DNA of 15,152 nt from Desulfobacterales bacterium. GTDB taxonomy: Bacteria; Desulfobacterota; Desulfobacteria; Desulfobacterales; Desulfobacteraceae. The position numbers were made by a program, and so were the translations under genes. The stretch covers positions 1 through 15,152 of the forward strand of contig JAKSBB010000993.1 of the NCBI GenBank assembly GCA_022361315.1, read 5' to 3'. The notes below the pieces were generated by a model that was given only the letters and a program-made list of their open reading frames with translations, was not told where the DNA came from and did not search any database. Shown here piece by piece: positions 9,801-15,152 of this stretch; positions within the stretch are counted from its first letter, which is position 1, and the number at the start of each line of letters is the position of its first letter.

Positions 9801-10967
9801 CATTTTACAGACAATTTCCCCCTGACATCCGCCGGGAAGATTGATTATAAAAAACTCAACATCATCCCGACAGAATCCCGTTCACTGCCGGCAACGGCCA
9901 TTGAAACCACTCAAAAAGAGCCCTCCGGGGAGAATCAGGATGAAACCCCACCCGATGCCTACGTCACCGGCCTGATGCGGATCTGGCAGGAGATTTTAAA
10001 CCGCAATGATATCAGCATCACGGACAACTTCTTTGATATCGGTGGGTCATCCCTCACCGCCATCCGCCTGGTAACTGCCGTAGAAAAAGCATTCAACATC
10101 ACCCTGCCGGTACTGGCCATTTTCAGACATCCGGTTCTGGAAGACCTGGCCGCCGTCCTCAGGGAAAAAGACACCGGATTCATTTTCAGAAATCTGAGGG
10201 TCATCAAACCCAAGGGAGACCGTCCTCCTATTATCTTCGTGGCCGGCACCAACGAGGATACCGATGCCTATGCCAAGCAGGATCTCATGGGGCACCCCTT
10301 CTTCACCCTCACTGTATTTGCCCACAAAACAGTGAACAACAGGATCATTCCCATGGATCTGTGGGAAATCGCGCGGCGCAACGTCAGGGAAATAACCCAT
10401 GCAGCCCCCACAGGCCCTTATATTATCATCGGGTTCTGCCGGTATTCCATTGCTGCCTTTGAAATTGCATCCCAGCTCATCAGCACGGGAAAAGAGGTGG
10501 AACATCTGGTATTTCTGGATGAATTCTGGCAGACCAAACGGATGTCCGCATTTGTCGGCCATCACATGAAGGGTATGTTCCGGTTCGGTATCGGACACAT
10601 ATTGAAGAAAATCATTCCCAAAACCCGGGAAAAATTACACATGTACAGCCTGGCTCTGGACGACCTGCGGGGAAGGATATATCCCAGACTGGGTATCCCG
10701 CTGCCGGAGAAAACCCAGTTCCGGCTGATGGAATCGGCCTTCTGGAAAGCCTATAAATCCTATCTGCCCCGGCCTTATAAGGGAGACATCCTTGTGATGG
10801 ATTCTAAAAACTGGAAGGAAAAATACGATCCCAAACTCAGGGCCTATGCCGAAGGTGAGGTCCGACGTATCCCGGTGGACGGCACCCACAGGGACTGGTT
10901 CAAACCGGCCCAGATCAGGCAGGTCCTGACTGCGCTCCAGCCCACAAATAAAGGGCGTCCCGGTTAA
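3825..10967 (+). CDS. Dimodular nonribosomal peptide synthetase, A-T-C-C-A-T-TE
   Basis: This 2380-residue cytoplasmic megasynthase has these domains. A1 is at about 20-490 (TSGSTGTPKG at 157-166, GYGPAEA at 293, K484). Carrier T1 is at about 525-595 (LLLGGDSI, phosphopantetheine Ser552). C1 is at about 609-1035 (HHLVFDG 745-751, IGFLMNTL). C2 is at about 1036-1500 (PLSPMQHGML, HHCIGDG 1175-1181). A2 is at about 1512-2010 (TSGSTGTPKG 1663-1672, TYGPTETT, K2005). T2 is at about 2045-2115 (DIGGSSL, Ser2076). The thioesterase is at about 2130-2375, with a Cys2205-Asp2232-His2355 triad. The A1 pocket reads D-V-Y-Y-L-G-G-V-C-K. The A2 pocket reads D-A-E-D-I-G-T-V-A-K, whose acidic residues suggest a basic amino acid, perhaps Lys. 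Both pockets keep the Asp that binds the alpha-amino group. Two amino acids would be activated and joined, then released by the thioesterase. Two adjacent C domains and a Cys nucleophile are unusual. A1 opens the protein with no C before it, so it is an initiation module. No other biosynthesis, export or activation gene is in the window. The ATG has no evident Shine-Dalgarno, but an in-frame stop lies just upstream. The product is unknown. Confidence 0.97.
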   Translation: MTGQELLHRHFSAVARTYENHTAVVSPEGQITYGELEQAAENLAEDLTAAGVTCGSRVPICLAPGIDFIRTALAVLKAGGTYVPLDINDPADRTRSMADRLHASLAVTLSSETSRFNPALRTMYIDTYPETPLPSAETGPVVCLEVAPENHAYIIHTSGSTGTPKGIGISHDAVGNLLQAFNRIRPITPGDRCSLWSALNFDVSVYEIWSALMAGATLFIPEERLRFDPDLFLEWLAMEKITSAYIPPFMIERMATKDFGPRLKRMLTGVDPIPESLLCDIKQRIPGLTLINGYGPAEATVCATLYTVPDTPSRRGKAPIGKPVDNLDIILAGEDGQPVAQGEPGEIIISGCQVADGYINAPDRTAQAFTETDGVWYYKTGDMGYALENGDLVFMGRKDFQIKHRGVRIEPGEIESHLRAYPGVSQAAVVLVTPTTGPRQLTAFVDISVSAGEIMDFLNDRLPRTHLPAAVVPLDALPQTPQGKIDRAALRTMGEEMPTGLNTRDRSRDNRDTSAFADLDEPGTTVANIWENTLKTQLVTREDHFLLLGGDSISGARIISRIRDRLGKDIRLNTLFSHPRFDAFIKAVSGAPDLITDHSEDTDVSDDAPLPLLPDQEVIWIFEQVTPATSVYHIPLVYDIQGAIDPDRFHRAVSDTALRHPALTVSVPHENGKPSQVQEMADIRIETARGETTGIHSGMESTDPEIKSWLDERINAPFDIDQGPLFRTSLLRLSEERTLVCFVFHHLVFDGWSAALFAKSVTEAYNFPSGDVRSVPAETRTEYRHFIRQRLYEADAARERSREFYTTYLTGFDTQLPEDDTPVDFRADTIPVRLPVKQKLSALAGQLQVSPFTLLVGFFQIVLYLRYRQEDHITGIAWANRQGTRSENHIGFLMNTLLVRSRIKAGMDFNTVFEQVKQTLNNLYDNADVPFREVNRLYNEMSEQPLHLTSLFLMQTMDFPHLALSGTTSRFIHHKPSDTNVDITLELFETDEGYTGWLRYRTARLGRTEVSQMAEELETLVLRGISAPDRPITTADELQRFPLSPMQHGMLMETLRAPQGAGCYVEQIVFEMKQPIHVDRFNAAWKQVVNHHDVLRLGFAWQGLDHPEQFVTPPGPFTLEFNDWSNLAASEQNEFLDMFVKADRRLGFSLSNPPAFRVALFKRAANRYVCIWSFHHCIGDGRSMTFILRDLFRVYRNPDSPLPPSGSFRQYISWLDSHPKAPARTFWSDYLEGFTEPLVFPFRMNREDTAPGRRQQHAMPLTTGTHRAFLPAVTARKIKNLCSEKGLTMNTFLMGAWAVLLSHYTGKADILFGATVSVRNFDSRRQEAEGTEASRDTGDRTGMYINTLPVRIKINPALSFADFIADLRKQWKAIREHDQLSLTDIHALSPIRGSIPLSEIYFSYDYHSLDQSLAPYKSEVGCSSVSLLERTPVAIFLTVQGTDELEVTIEYDQRKFNEKTTRQILNHFANFLNVAADTPDALLTELPVLTPAEIQTIDQKLQTTRRHLNPTSSIHSLFEIQATVNTSVLAVTDGQKTLTYENLNRQANQVSHFLLAIGGGPGKRVLIFLPQTTDLIVFLLGILKSGACYIPTDISYPKKRLKYIIEDARPDLILTDAERLDLLPSTTADLVLVNREMETITRCADTNPQVPVAPGHTAYIIYTSGSTGTPKGVVVQHSALAAFTKSAATAYDLQPTDRVLQFASISFDASAEEIYPTLFSGACLVIKPRETVLTPEQFFAYCKDNAITVADLPTAYWHLIADQITELSLPDTLRLIIIGGEAARADKLEAWQQTVGDRIRLLNTYGPTETTVAVTMADLTSAQPVNNRTTIGRPFPGVSIAILNQFNQPAPPGVSGEIYIGGPQVSAGYLNLPELTARAFIYPGTDREDVCFFKTGDNAYMMPSGDIIFQGRIDRQIKINGYRVEPDEIEKTAMAHPGVETAAVTILKDRRDHIDVNLVVKLKENAADLPDGDSLKGWMADRLPAYMVPASIHFTDNFPLTSAGKIDYKKLNIIPTESRSLPATAIETTQKEPSGENQDETPPDAYVTGLMRIWQEILNRNDISITDNFFDIGGSSLTAIRLVTAVEKAFNITLPVLAIFRHPVLEDLAAVLREKDTGFIFRNLRVIKPKGDRPPIIFVAGTNEDTDAYAKQDLMGHPFFTLTVFAHKTVNNRIIPMDLWEIARRNVREITHAAPTGPYIIIGFCRYSIAAFEIASQLISTGKEVEHLVFLDEFWQTKRMSAFVGHHMKGMFRFGIGHILKKIIPKTREKLHMYSLALDDLRGRIYPRLGIPLPEKTQFRLMESAFWKAYKSYLPRPYKGDILVMDSKNWKEKYDPKLRAYAEGEVRRIPVDGTHRDWFKPAQIRQVLTALQPTNKGRPG

Positions 10968-10986
10968 ACTCCGGACAAAATACGGG

Positions 10987-11015
10987 TTGATTTATGCCAA
11001 TTGTACTGGTAAATC
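10987..11015 (+). promoter_or_regulatory. Weak candidate promoter before the ExeA-like gene
   Basis: TTGATT (10987-10992), 17 bases, then TAAATC (11010-11015), lies in the 112-base AT-richer gap after the NRPS gene. The -10 box matches only half of the consensus. The gap has no convincing terminator, only a weak CCTAA/TTAGG inverted repeat (11015-11036) without a T tract. Confidence 0.2.
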
Positions 11016-11079
11016 CTAACCATTGGAGACATTAGGCGATATTATCTGACTAGCAACCTCTTACCAGACCCATGAAACT

Positions 11080-12195
11080 ATGTACCAATCATTTTACGGG
11101 CTAAACGCTCTGCCGTTCCAAATCAGCACCGACCCCACCTTTCTCTGGCTGGGAGAAAAGCACAGAGAAGCCATCTCCATGCTCAGATACGGGATTCAGG
11201 GGGAAGGCCACACCGGGCTTCTTCTGCTTACCGGAGACGTGGGAACCGGCAAGACCACATTGATAAACGCCCTGTTTAAAAGTCTGGATAAGCGCATCAT
11301 CCGGGTGGCGGTGACCAACCCCAGCCTGGAGGGTCTTGATTTCCTGAATTATATTGCCGCCGCCTTCGGCAGCAAAAAGGAATTTACCTCAAAGCACAGG
11401 TTTCTCATCAGCTTTGAACGATTTCTTAAAAACGCCCATGCAAAGAACAGAAAAGTCCTGCTGGTGGTGGATGAAGCACAGTTGTTGTCTGACACGCTTC
11501 TGGAAGAAATCCGCCTCTTCTCCAATATGGAAAAGGAAGGACAAAGCCTGATCCATACGTTTCTGGTGGGGCAGAACGAATTGAGAGGGACGCTGAGCAG
11601 TCCGGTCAACCGGGCGCTGACCCAGCGCATCACCCTGAATTACAACATTGACGCCCTGGTATCCGAAGAAACCGATGAATACATCCGCTACAGACTCCAG
11701 GTGGCCGGTACCTCCGAAACCATTTTCGATCCCGAGGCGGTCCAGCAGATCCACAGATTCTCCGACGGCCTGCCCAGGAAAATCAATATCATATGCGACC
11801 ATGCCCTGCTCACAGGGTACGTAAAGAACCTCAAACGTATCAATGCCGGTATTATCCGGGAATGTGCCAGAGAATTGTCGATCACGGCGCCACCCGAACG
11901 GCGGCGGTCACCTGTGGTCCAAAGCCATCCGGACCATCAGGCGCACCCGGATCAACCGGCCCACACCGATGCATCTCCACCACCGGAAGGGGGAAACTAC
12001 CCGGTACCGGACAATGACACCGATGAGTTTTCAGAGGCCCGGACGGAAAAGCCCAAACGGGAATTGGCCCCCCACCAAAACCACATAGCCGCGGAAAAGG
12101 CCCCGAAAAAAAGAAACAAAAAAAAGCTGATCATCATTGCCGCCGCCGTTGTGGGCGTACTTGGTGTGGCCGGCGCCTACCTGATGCTCATGTAA
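11080..12195 (+). CDS. ExeA/GspA-type AAA+ ATPase with C-terminal membrane anchor
   Basis: This 371-residue protein starts with the family opening MYQSFYGLNALPFQISTDPT. Walker A is GDVGTGKTT (52-60) and Walker B is LLVVDEAQ (127-134). A sensor-type stretch DGLPRKINIICD (229-240) completes an AAA+ module of about 265 residues. Residues 270-345 are a low-complexity Pro/His/charged linker ending in a Lys/Arg-rich patch. Residues 350-371 form one membrane helix at the very C-terminus, so the ATPase should face the cytoplasm. Relatives include ExeA/GspA, which help assemble type II secretin complexes, and ATPases of exopolysaccharide/exosortase loci. Those often carry a peptidoglycan-binding domain after the helix, and here it is absent. 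No Shine-Dalgarno is visible before the ATG, but a stop in frame at 11047-11049 leaves no other start. The metallophosphoesterase gene follows after 15 bases. The client complex is not shown by the neighbourhood. Confidence 0.88.
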   Translation: MYQSFYGLNALPFQISTDPTFLWLGEKHREAISMLRYGIQGEGHTGLLLLTGDVGTGKTTLINALFKSLDKRIIRVAVTNPSLEGLDFLNYIAAAFGSKKEFTSKHRFLISFERFLKNAHAKNRKVLLVVDEAQLLSDTLLEEIRLFSNMEKEGQSLIHTFLVGQNELRGTLSSPVNRALTQRITLNYNIDALVSEETDEYIRYRLQVAGTSETIFDPEAVQQIHRFSDGLPRKINIICDHALLTGYVKNLKRINAGIIRECARELSITAPPERRRSPVVQSHPDHQAHPDQPAHTDASPPPEGGNYPVPDNDTDEFSEARTEKPKRELAPHQNHIAAEKAPKKRNKKKLIIIAAAVVGVLGVAGAYLMLM

Positions 12196-12210
12196 TCCAC
12201 GGAGATATCC

Positions 12211-12867
12211 ATGAAAATATACGCCCTGGCCGACATCCACAGCCGGCCCGCTCATATCGCCACCATCTATAAAGTGTTGGACAGGTTCTCCCCGGACCTT
12301 GTGGTGGCGGCCGGAGATCTCACGAACTTCTTTAACTGGCGAACCGGCATCTCCCAGCTGGACAGCCTGCCCGTGAAAGTGCTTGCCATCCGGGGCAATA
12401 CGGATTTCAAAGCGGTTGAATCCGGAATCGCCCGGGCAGGCAACATGGAACTGCTCACACCGGTCCCGAGACATATCAACGGATTTTCCTTTACAGGTAC
12501 CGGCGGCACCCTGGTACTTCCCTTTGCCTCTCGTATCTGCCTCAGAGAAAAGGAACGGCTGGAGATGCTGCCCAACCCCATGGATGAGGAAACCGTACTT
12601 GTTGTCCACCCGCCGCCCAGGGGAACACTGGACCGGGTGGCCGGACGATTTTCCAGCGGCAGCACCGGGTTACGCACTTTTATCCGTCAGGCGCAACCCG
12701 GCCTCATGCTCTGCGGCCATGTCCACGAACAGCCGGGCAAAGCCATGATCGGCCGCACCACAGTGGTGAACTGCAGTATGGGTAAATCCGGTGCCGGTGC
12801 CATCATCCACCTGGAAAAAGGCACACCGCCCCTTGTAAATCTCTTGCATCCCGACACCCTGGAATGA
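12211..12867 (+). CDS. Calcineurin-like metallophosphoesterase
   Basis: This 218-residue cytoplasmic protein carries all the metal-binding blocks of the superfamily. They are D8-x-H10 (ADIH), G35-D36 (AAGDLT), G62-N63 (RGNTD), H133 (VVHPPP) and G169-H170-x-H172 (CGHVHE). The short size and the GNTD form of the third block (Thr replaces the common His) resemble small YfcE/archaeal-type phosphodiesterases rather than large Ser/Thr phosphatases. The substrate could be a phosphodiester or nucleotide and cannot be read from the sequence. The start is well supported by GGAGA seven bases before the ATG and by the conserved N-terminal strand MKIYALADIH. It sits 15 bases after the ExeA-like gene and 56 bases before the CooT-like gene, so it is probably part of the same transcript. 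It ends with a double stop, TGA-TAG. Confidence 0.9.
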   Translation: MKIYALADIHSRPAHIATIYKVLDRFSPDLVVAAGDLTNFFNWRTGISQLDSLPVKVLAIRGNTDFKAVESGIARAGNMELLTPVPRHINGFSFTGTGGTLVLPFASRICLREKERLEMLPNPMDEETVLVVHPPPRGTLDRVAGRFSSGSTGLRTFIRQAQPGLMLCGHVHEQPGKAMIGRTTVVNCSMGKSGAGAIIHLEKGTPPLVNLLHPDTLE

Positions 12868-12923
12868 TAGACAGCTTCAGGAGTTCCAAAGAGTGCAACC
12901 ACCCAACACAATAAGGAGGATCC

Positions 12924-13115
12924 ATGTGCGAATCCAACGTATACATAAAAACTGATGACACCGAAGAGCTGGTTATGGAAAATGTGGCAGCCATCACACC
13001 CTCAGGCGACGGCACCTTTCTCCTCAGGGGCCTTTTAGGGGAACAAAAGGAAGTCAAAGGTGTGATCGAAGATATCAATCTCATGGGGCATAAAATCATC
13101 CTCAAAGCCGTATAA
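12924..13115 (+). CDS. CooT-family small nickel-binding protein
   Basis: This 63-residue protein begins MCESNVYIK, followed by EELVMENVAAI and LLGEQKEVKGVIEDINLMGHKIIL. This is the pattern of the CooT family, small beta-barrel proteins in which Cys2 right after the start Met binds Ni(II). CooT of Rhodospirillum rubrum is linked to nickel supply for carbon monoxide dehydrogenase. Homologues without a CODH neighbour are common in strict anaerobes, where their role is unclear. The key Cys2 is present. A strong Shine-Dalgarno, AAGGAGG, lies just upstream of the ATG. The stop codon TAA shares its last A with the start of the next gene, so translation of the two is probably coupled. A nickel role is inferred from the family. 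No nickel enzyme is in the window. Confidence 0.8.
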   Translation: MCESNVYIKTDDTEELVMENVAAITPSGDGTFLLRGLLGEQKEVKGVIEDINLMGHKIILKAV

Positions 13116-13696
13116 TGATCCCGTTTCCAGATTATCTTGACTGCATCGCCCGGGTCAACGAACTTAACCCGCCCGAGGGGAAGTCCGGAGACGGTGCGTC
13201 GCCCCCCATCCAATGGCTGTTTTACCCCGGGATGCTCCAGGACAGTCCGGATTCATGGTGGGCGGATTTCGGTCTTCGCCACGCTCGTCATGAGGGATTA
13301 GATATCTGTTTTTACAAAAAGGACGGCAGGATGAAACCACTGCCGCCGGGTGCCCGGGTGCCGGCCATGGCACCCGGAACCCTGCTCAACATCTCCGGGG
13401 ACCTTCTCGGGCACACTCTGGTGGTTTCACTTGACCCCGCCACTGATGAAGAGGGCCATGTGGTTCTGGTTTACTCCCACACCGTTCCCGACCCGGCACT
13501 GGCCGTGGGACAAAAGATCAACCAGGGGCAGATCATCGCCACCACCTTCGATACCCGGCTCAAAGGATCCAGACTGCGCTCCCATCTTCACCTGTCCTGT
13601 ATCATCATACCGGAGGATCTGCCGGGAGAAACCCTTGACTGGTCGCTCTTTGCCGACCGCAACCGGGTGGCGCACATCAATCCGGTTTTCCTTTGA
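13115..13696 (+). CDS. M23 (LytM)-like metallopeptidase-fold protein without signal peptide
   Basis: In this 193-residue protein, residues about 55-165 match the LytM/M23 fold. H59-x-G61-x-D63 (RHEGLDI) corresponds to the first two zinc ligands and Y120-S-H122 to the central His. VGQKINQGQIIATT is the usual 'V-G-Q-x-V-x-x-G-Q-x-I-A' turn, and H157-L-H159 (SHLHLS) corresponds to the H-x-H pair. M23 enzymes cut cross-links in peptidoglycan or act as its regulators, outside the inner membrane. Here no signal peptide or membrane helix is seen: the N-terminus is MIPFPDYLDCIARVNELN. The protein may be cytoplasmic, use another export route, or have another substrate. Its ATG overlaps the stop of the CooT-like gene by one base (TAATG), which fixes the start and implies coupling. 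A longer exported form from an upstream start is ruled out by the overlapping gene. The fold assignment is by motif only. Confidence 0.75.
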   Translation: MIPFPDYLDCIARVNELNPPEGKSGDGASPPIQWLFYPGMLQDSPDSWWADFGLRHARHEGLDICFYKKDGRMKPLPPGARVPAMAPGTLLNISGDLLGHTLVVSLDPATDEEGHVVLVYSHTVPDPALAVGQKINQGQIIATTFDTRLKGSRLRSHLHLSCIIIPEDLPGETLDWSLFADRNRVAHINPVFL

Positions 13697-13726
13697 ATCA
13701 CCCGGCATGCAAACCTCCCTTCAAAA

Positions 13727-13799
13727 GCCCCTGTAACAGCTGGTTTCCAACAGGCTGTAAAATCAGTAACCAAGGGGCCTAAAACCCGGGATAAGCCCC
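13727..13799 (+). other. Intergenic region with alternative hairpins
   Basis: GCCCCT (13727-13732) can pair with AGGGGC (13773-13778). The same GGGGC can instead pair with GCCCC (13795-13799). Inside the first loop, ACAGC (13736-13740) can pair with GCTGT (13754-13758) around TGG-TTT-CCA. No T tract follows, so it is not a standard intrinsic terminator. It lies upstream of the predicted lapA-like promoter and would form the 3' end of the M23-like gene's transcript. Confidence 0.35.
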
Positions 13800-13810
13800 A
13801 AAAGAAGAAT

Positions 13811-13839
13811 TGAAAAAAAAGAAAATTTGATCTATGATC
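13811..13839 (+). promoter_or_regulatory. Sigma70-like promoter for the LapA-like gene (and probably mutS)
   Basis: TTGAAA (13811-13816), a 17-base spacer and TATGAT (13834-13839) each match the consensus at five of six positions. An A-rich stretch lies in the spacer. Transcription would start near 13846, leaving a leader of about 40 bases before the ATG. Confidence 0.62.
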
Positions 13840-13884
13840 AGCTTCAATTTACAATGCACCTGCTAATTTAAACGGAGAGGATGA

Positions 13885-14490
13885 ATGAAAACCATAAAAT
13901 TCTTGCTTTTTCTAATTATCCTGGGCTTTTTAGGACTTCTCGGCTACCAGAACCAGGACTACTTCCTTGCGACCACTGCCCTGAACATCGACCTCAAGGT
14001 GAAATCCATCCATTATACGGCGTATCCCCTTCCCAACTATGCCTATTGGGGGATCTGCTTCGCCATTGCCTTTCTGTACATGGCCTTCCGGGGGATGATC
14101 AAAACCTTCAAGCTGGGCCGTGAAATCAAACAGAGGGACAGCAAAATCGAAGGACTCAACGGGGAAATCAAAGAACTCAAGACCCGTCTGGACGTTTTCA
14201 TTCACGACCCCTACATCAAAAATGCGCTTGCCAAAAATGAGGAAGGGGCAGCAGGGGATACAACGGACGAGACACCTGCCGAAGAGACACCTCAGGACAG
14301 TATAGCTGAAGACGCTTCCGGGGCAGGCGATTCCGCTGATGGCGAAACGGTTGAAGAGGGTGTTGAAGAGACTGCCGAAGAAAAACAGGCAGAAGAGGAA
14401 CCTTCTGAAGAAGCTGCTGCAGCTGACACAGAAGCAGTGGATGCTGAGGAAGCGGCCCCCCAAGAGACACCGGAAAAGAAAGAAGGTTAA
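13885..14490 (+). CDS. LapA-domain-like inner membrane protein with long acidic tail
   Basis: This 201-residue protein has two membrane helices, at about 4-21 (followed by the LapA-like YQNQDYF) and about 54-74. A charged segment at about 78-105 (REIKQRDSKIEGLNGEIKEL) has coiled-coil character, and residues 118-201 form a tail dominated by Glu, Ala, Asp and Thr. The first half matches the plan of LapA/DUF1049 proteins, which in E. coli work with LapB/YciM in controlling lipopolysaccharide synthesis. The acidic tail is much longer than in typical LapA (about 100 residues in total) and is probably disordered in the cytoplasm. The ATG at 13885 follows GGAGAGG. An overlapping ATG four bases earlier opens a frame without family resemblance. 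The gene has its own promoter and lies 21 bases before mutS. The function is inferred from topology and weak family likeness. Confidence 0.72.
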   Translation: MKTIKFLLFLIILGFLGLLGYQNQDYFLATTALNIDLKVKSIHYTAYPLPNYAYWGICFAIAFLYMAFRGMIKTFKLGREIKQRDSKIEGLNGEIKELKTRLDVFIHDPYIKNALAKNEEGAAGDTTDETPAEETPQDSIAEDASGAGDSADGETVEEGVEETAEEKQAEEEPSEEAAAADTEAVDAEEAAPQETPEKKEG

Positions 14491-14511
14491 GGCCCCACGT
14501 CCTGATCATCC

Positions 14512-15152
14512 ATGACCAAAAAGAAACAAACGCCCATGATGGCCCAGTACCTGGCCATCAAAGAGACTTACGCGGATGCCATACTCTTCTACCGGATGGG
14601 GGACTTCTATGAGATGTTCCATGATGATGCGGTGGAAGCCGCCGGCATCCTCGAAATCGCCCTGACCTCCCGGAATAAGAACGACAAAGACCCCATCCCC
14701 ATGTGCGGGGTACCCTATAAGGCCGCCGACACTTATATAGCCAAACTCATTGAACACGGCTGCAAGGTAGCGGTATGCGAACAGGTGGAAGATCCGGCCG
14801 AAGCCAAAGGCCTGGTGCGCAGGGAGGTGGTCCGTGTGATCACCCCGGGGATGATTCTGAACGAATCCCTTCTGGACAGGGGCTCTAACAATTTCCTGGT
14901 GGCCATTGCCAGGGTAAAAGACGCAGCCGGTCTTGCCTGTCTGGATATTTCCACCGGCACCTTCCGGGTCTGTGAGGTCCCGCGACGTTCCGGCGCCCTG
15001 CCCGCCGCCCTGATTGACGAAGCCCTGAAACTGGATCCCGGAGAAATTCTGCTGCCGGCCGCCTTTGAAACAGACCCGGCCTATGCCGCGGTGAGAAAGG
15101 CATTCGCCGGCAACCGCATCACCTATCTGGATCGTCTGGCATTTCATCCCGA
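14512..15152 (+). CDS. mutS: DNA mismatch repair protein MutS, N-terminal part (runs off window)
   Basis: The first 213 codons of MutS are present and the frame stays open to the window edge. MutS recognises mismatched bases and starts strand repair with MutL. The mismatch-probing Phe-x-Glu is seen as F32-Y33-E34 in RMGDFYEMF. The rest of domain I follows, including AGILEIALTSRNK, PIPMCGVPYKAADTYIAKLI and VAVCEQVEDP. Then comes VVRVITPGMILNESLL and the connector domain with LACLDISTGTF. The ATPase domain lies outside. The start MTKKKQTPMMAQYLAIKE agrees with family N-termini. The upstream Shine-Dalgarno is weak (a purine run spans the end of the previous gene), so translation may depend partly on the LapA-like gene 21 bases upstream. 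Confidence 0.97.
   Translation, partial: MTKKKQTPMMAQYLAIKETYADAILFYRMGDFYEMFHDDAVEAAGILEIALTSRNKNDKDPIPMCGVPYKAADTYIAKLIEHGCKVAVCEQVEDPAEAKGLVRREVVRVITPGMILNESLLDRGSNNFLVAIARVKDAAGLACLDISTGTFRVCEVPRRSGALPAALIDEALKLDPGEILLPAAFETDPAYAAVRKAFAGNRITYLDRLAFHP

Noticed and set aside
11015..11036. CCTAA/TTAGG inverted repeat after the NRPS gene
   Set aside because: A 5-base stem with a 12-base loop and no following T tract is too weak to call a terminator.
11072..11104. Ten-codon frame starting at an ATG eight bases before the ExeA-like start, overlapping it
   Set aside because: There is no Shine-Dalgarno and no conserved feature. The overlap with the real start is probably chance.
1..15152. CRISPR arrays, tRNA or rRNA genes, transposases, phage genes
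   Set aside because: No regularly spaced repeats, clover-leaf sequences, ribosomal RNA stretches or transposase motifs were seen on either strand.

Overview
The window looks like chromosomal DNA of moderately high GC from an anaerobic Gram-negative bacterium, most likely a sulfate-reducer-type Desulfobacterota (Desulfobacterales-like). This is inferred from the gene mix: a reductive-dehalogenase-like corrinoid/Fe-S protein with membrane helices, a CooT-type small nickel protein, a LapA-like membrane protein next to mutS, and a histidine-utilisation locus. No rRNA, tRNA, insertion sequence, phage gene or CRISPR array is visible. Coding density is high and no gene-free stretch exceeds about 190 bases.

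Left part (1-3709): a histidine-degradation locus. The start of hutH and the repressor gene hutC read leftward. hutI (imidazolonepropionase) reads rightward from a shared 169-bp divergent control region that holds a near-consensus HutC operator (7-bp arms, 4-bp spacer) and promoter-like elements for both directions. Nineteen bases after hutI lies a gene for a reductive-dehalogenase (RdhA)-like protein. It carries three N-terminal membrane helices where classical RdhA has a Tat signal, and no rdhB partner is seen.

Middle (3825-10967): one very large gene for a 2380-residue nonribosomal peptide synthetase with the order A-T-C-C-A-T-TE. Two features stand out. Two complete condensation domains are directly joined, with no carrier domain between them. 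The terminal thioesterase has Cys in place of the usual nucleophilic Ser. The second adenylation domain has two acidic pocket residues, suggesting a basic amino acid such as lysine. The product would be a dipeptide or a small derivative. No export, tailoring, MbtH or phosphopantetheinyl transferase gene is in the window.

Right part (11080-15152): all rightward. A tail-anchored ExeA/GspA-type AAA+ ATPase is followed 15 bases later by a calcineurin-type metallophosphoesterase. A CooT-like protein comes next, overlapping by one base a protein with a complete set of M23 (LytM) metallopeptidase residues but no signal peptide. A 188-base gap follows, with alternative hairpins and a strong sigma70-like promoter. 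Then come a LapA-like two-helix membrane protein with a long acidic tail and the N-terminal third of the DNA mismatch repair protein MutS, cut by the window edge. These look like housekeeping or envelope genes. The NRPS gene and the RdhA-like gene are the accessory part of the window.
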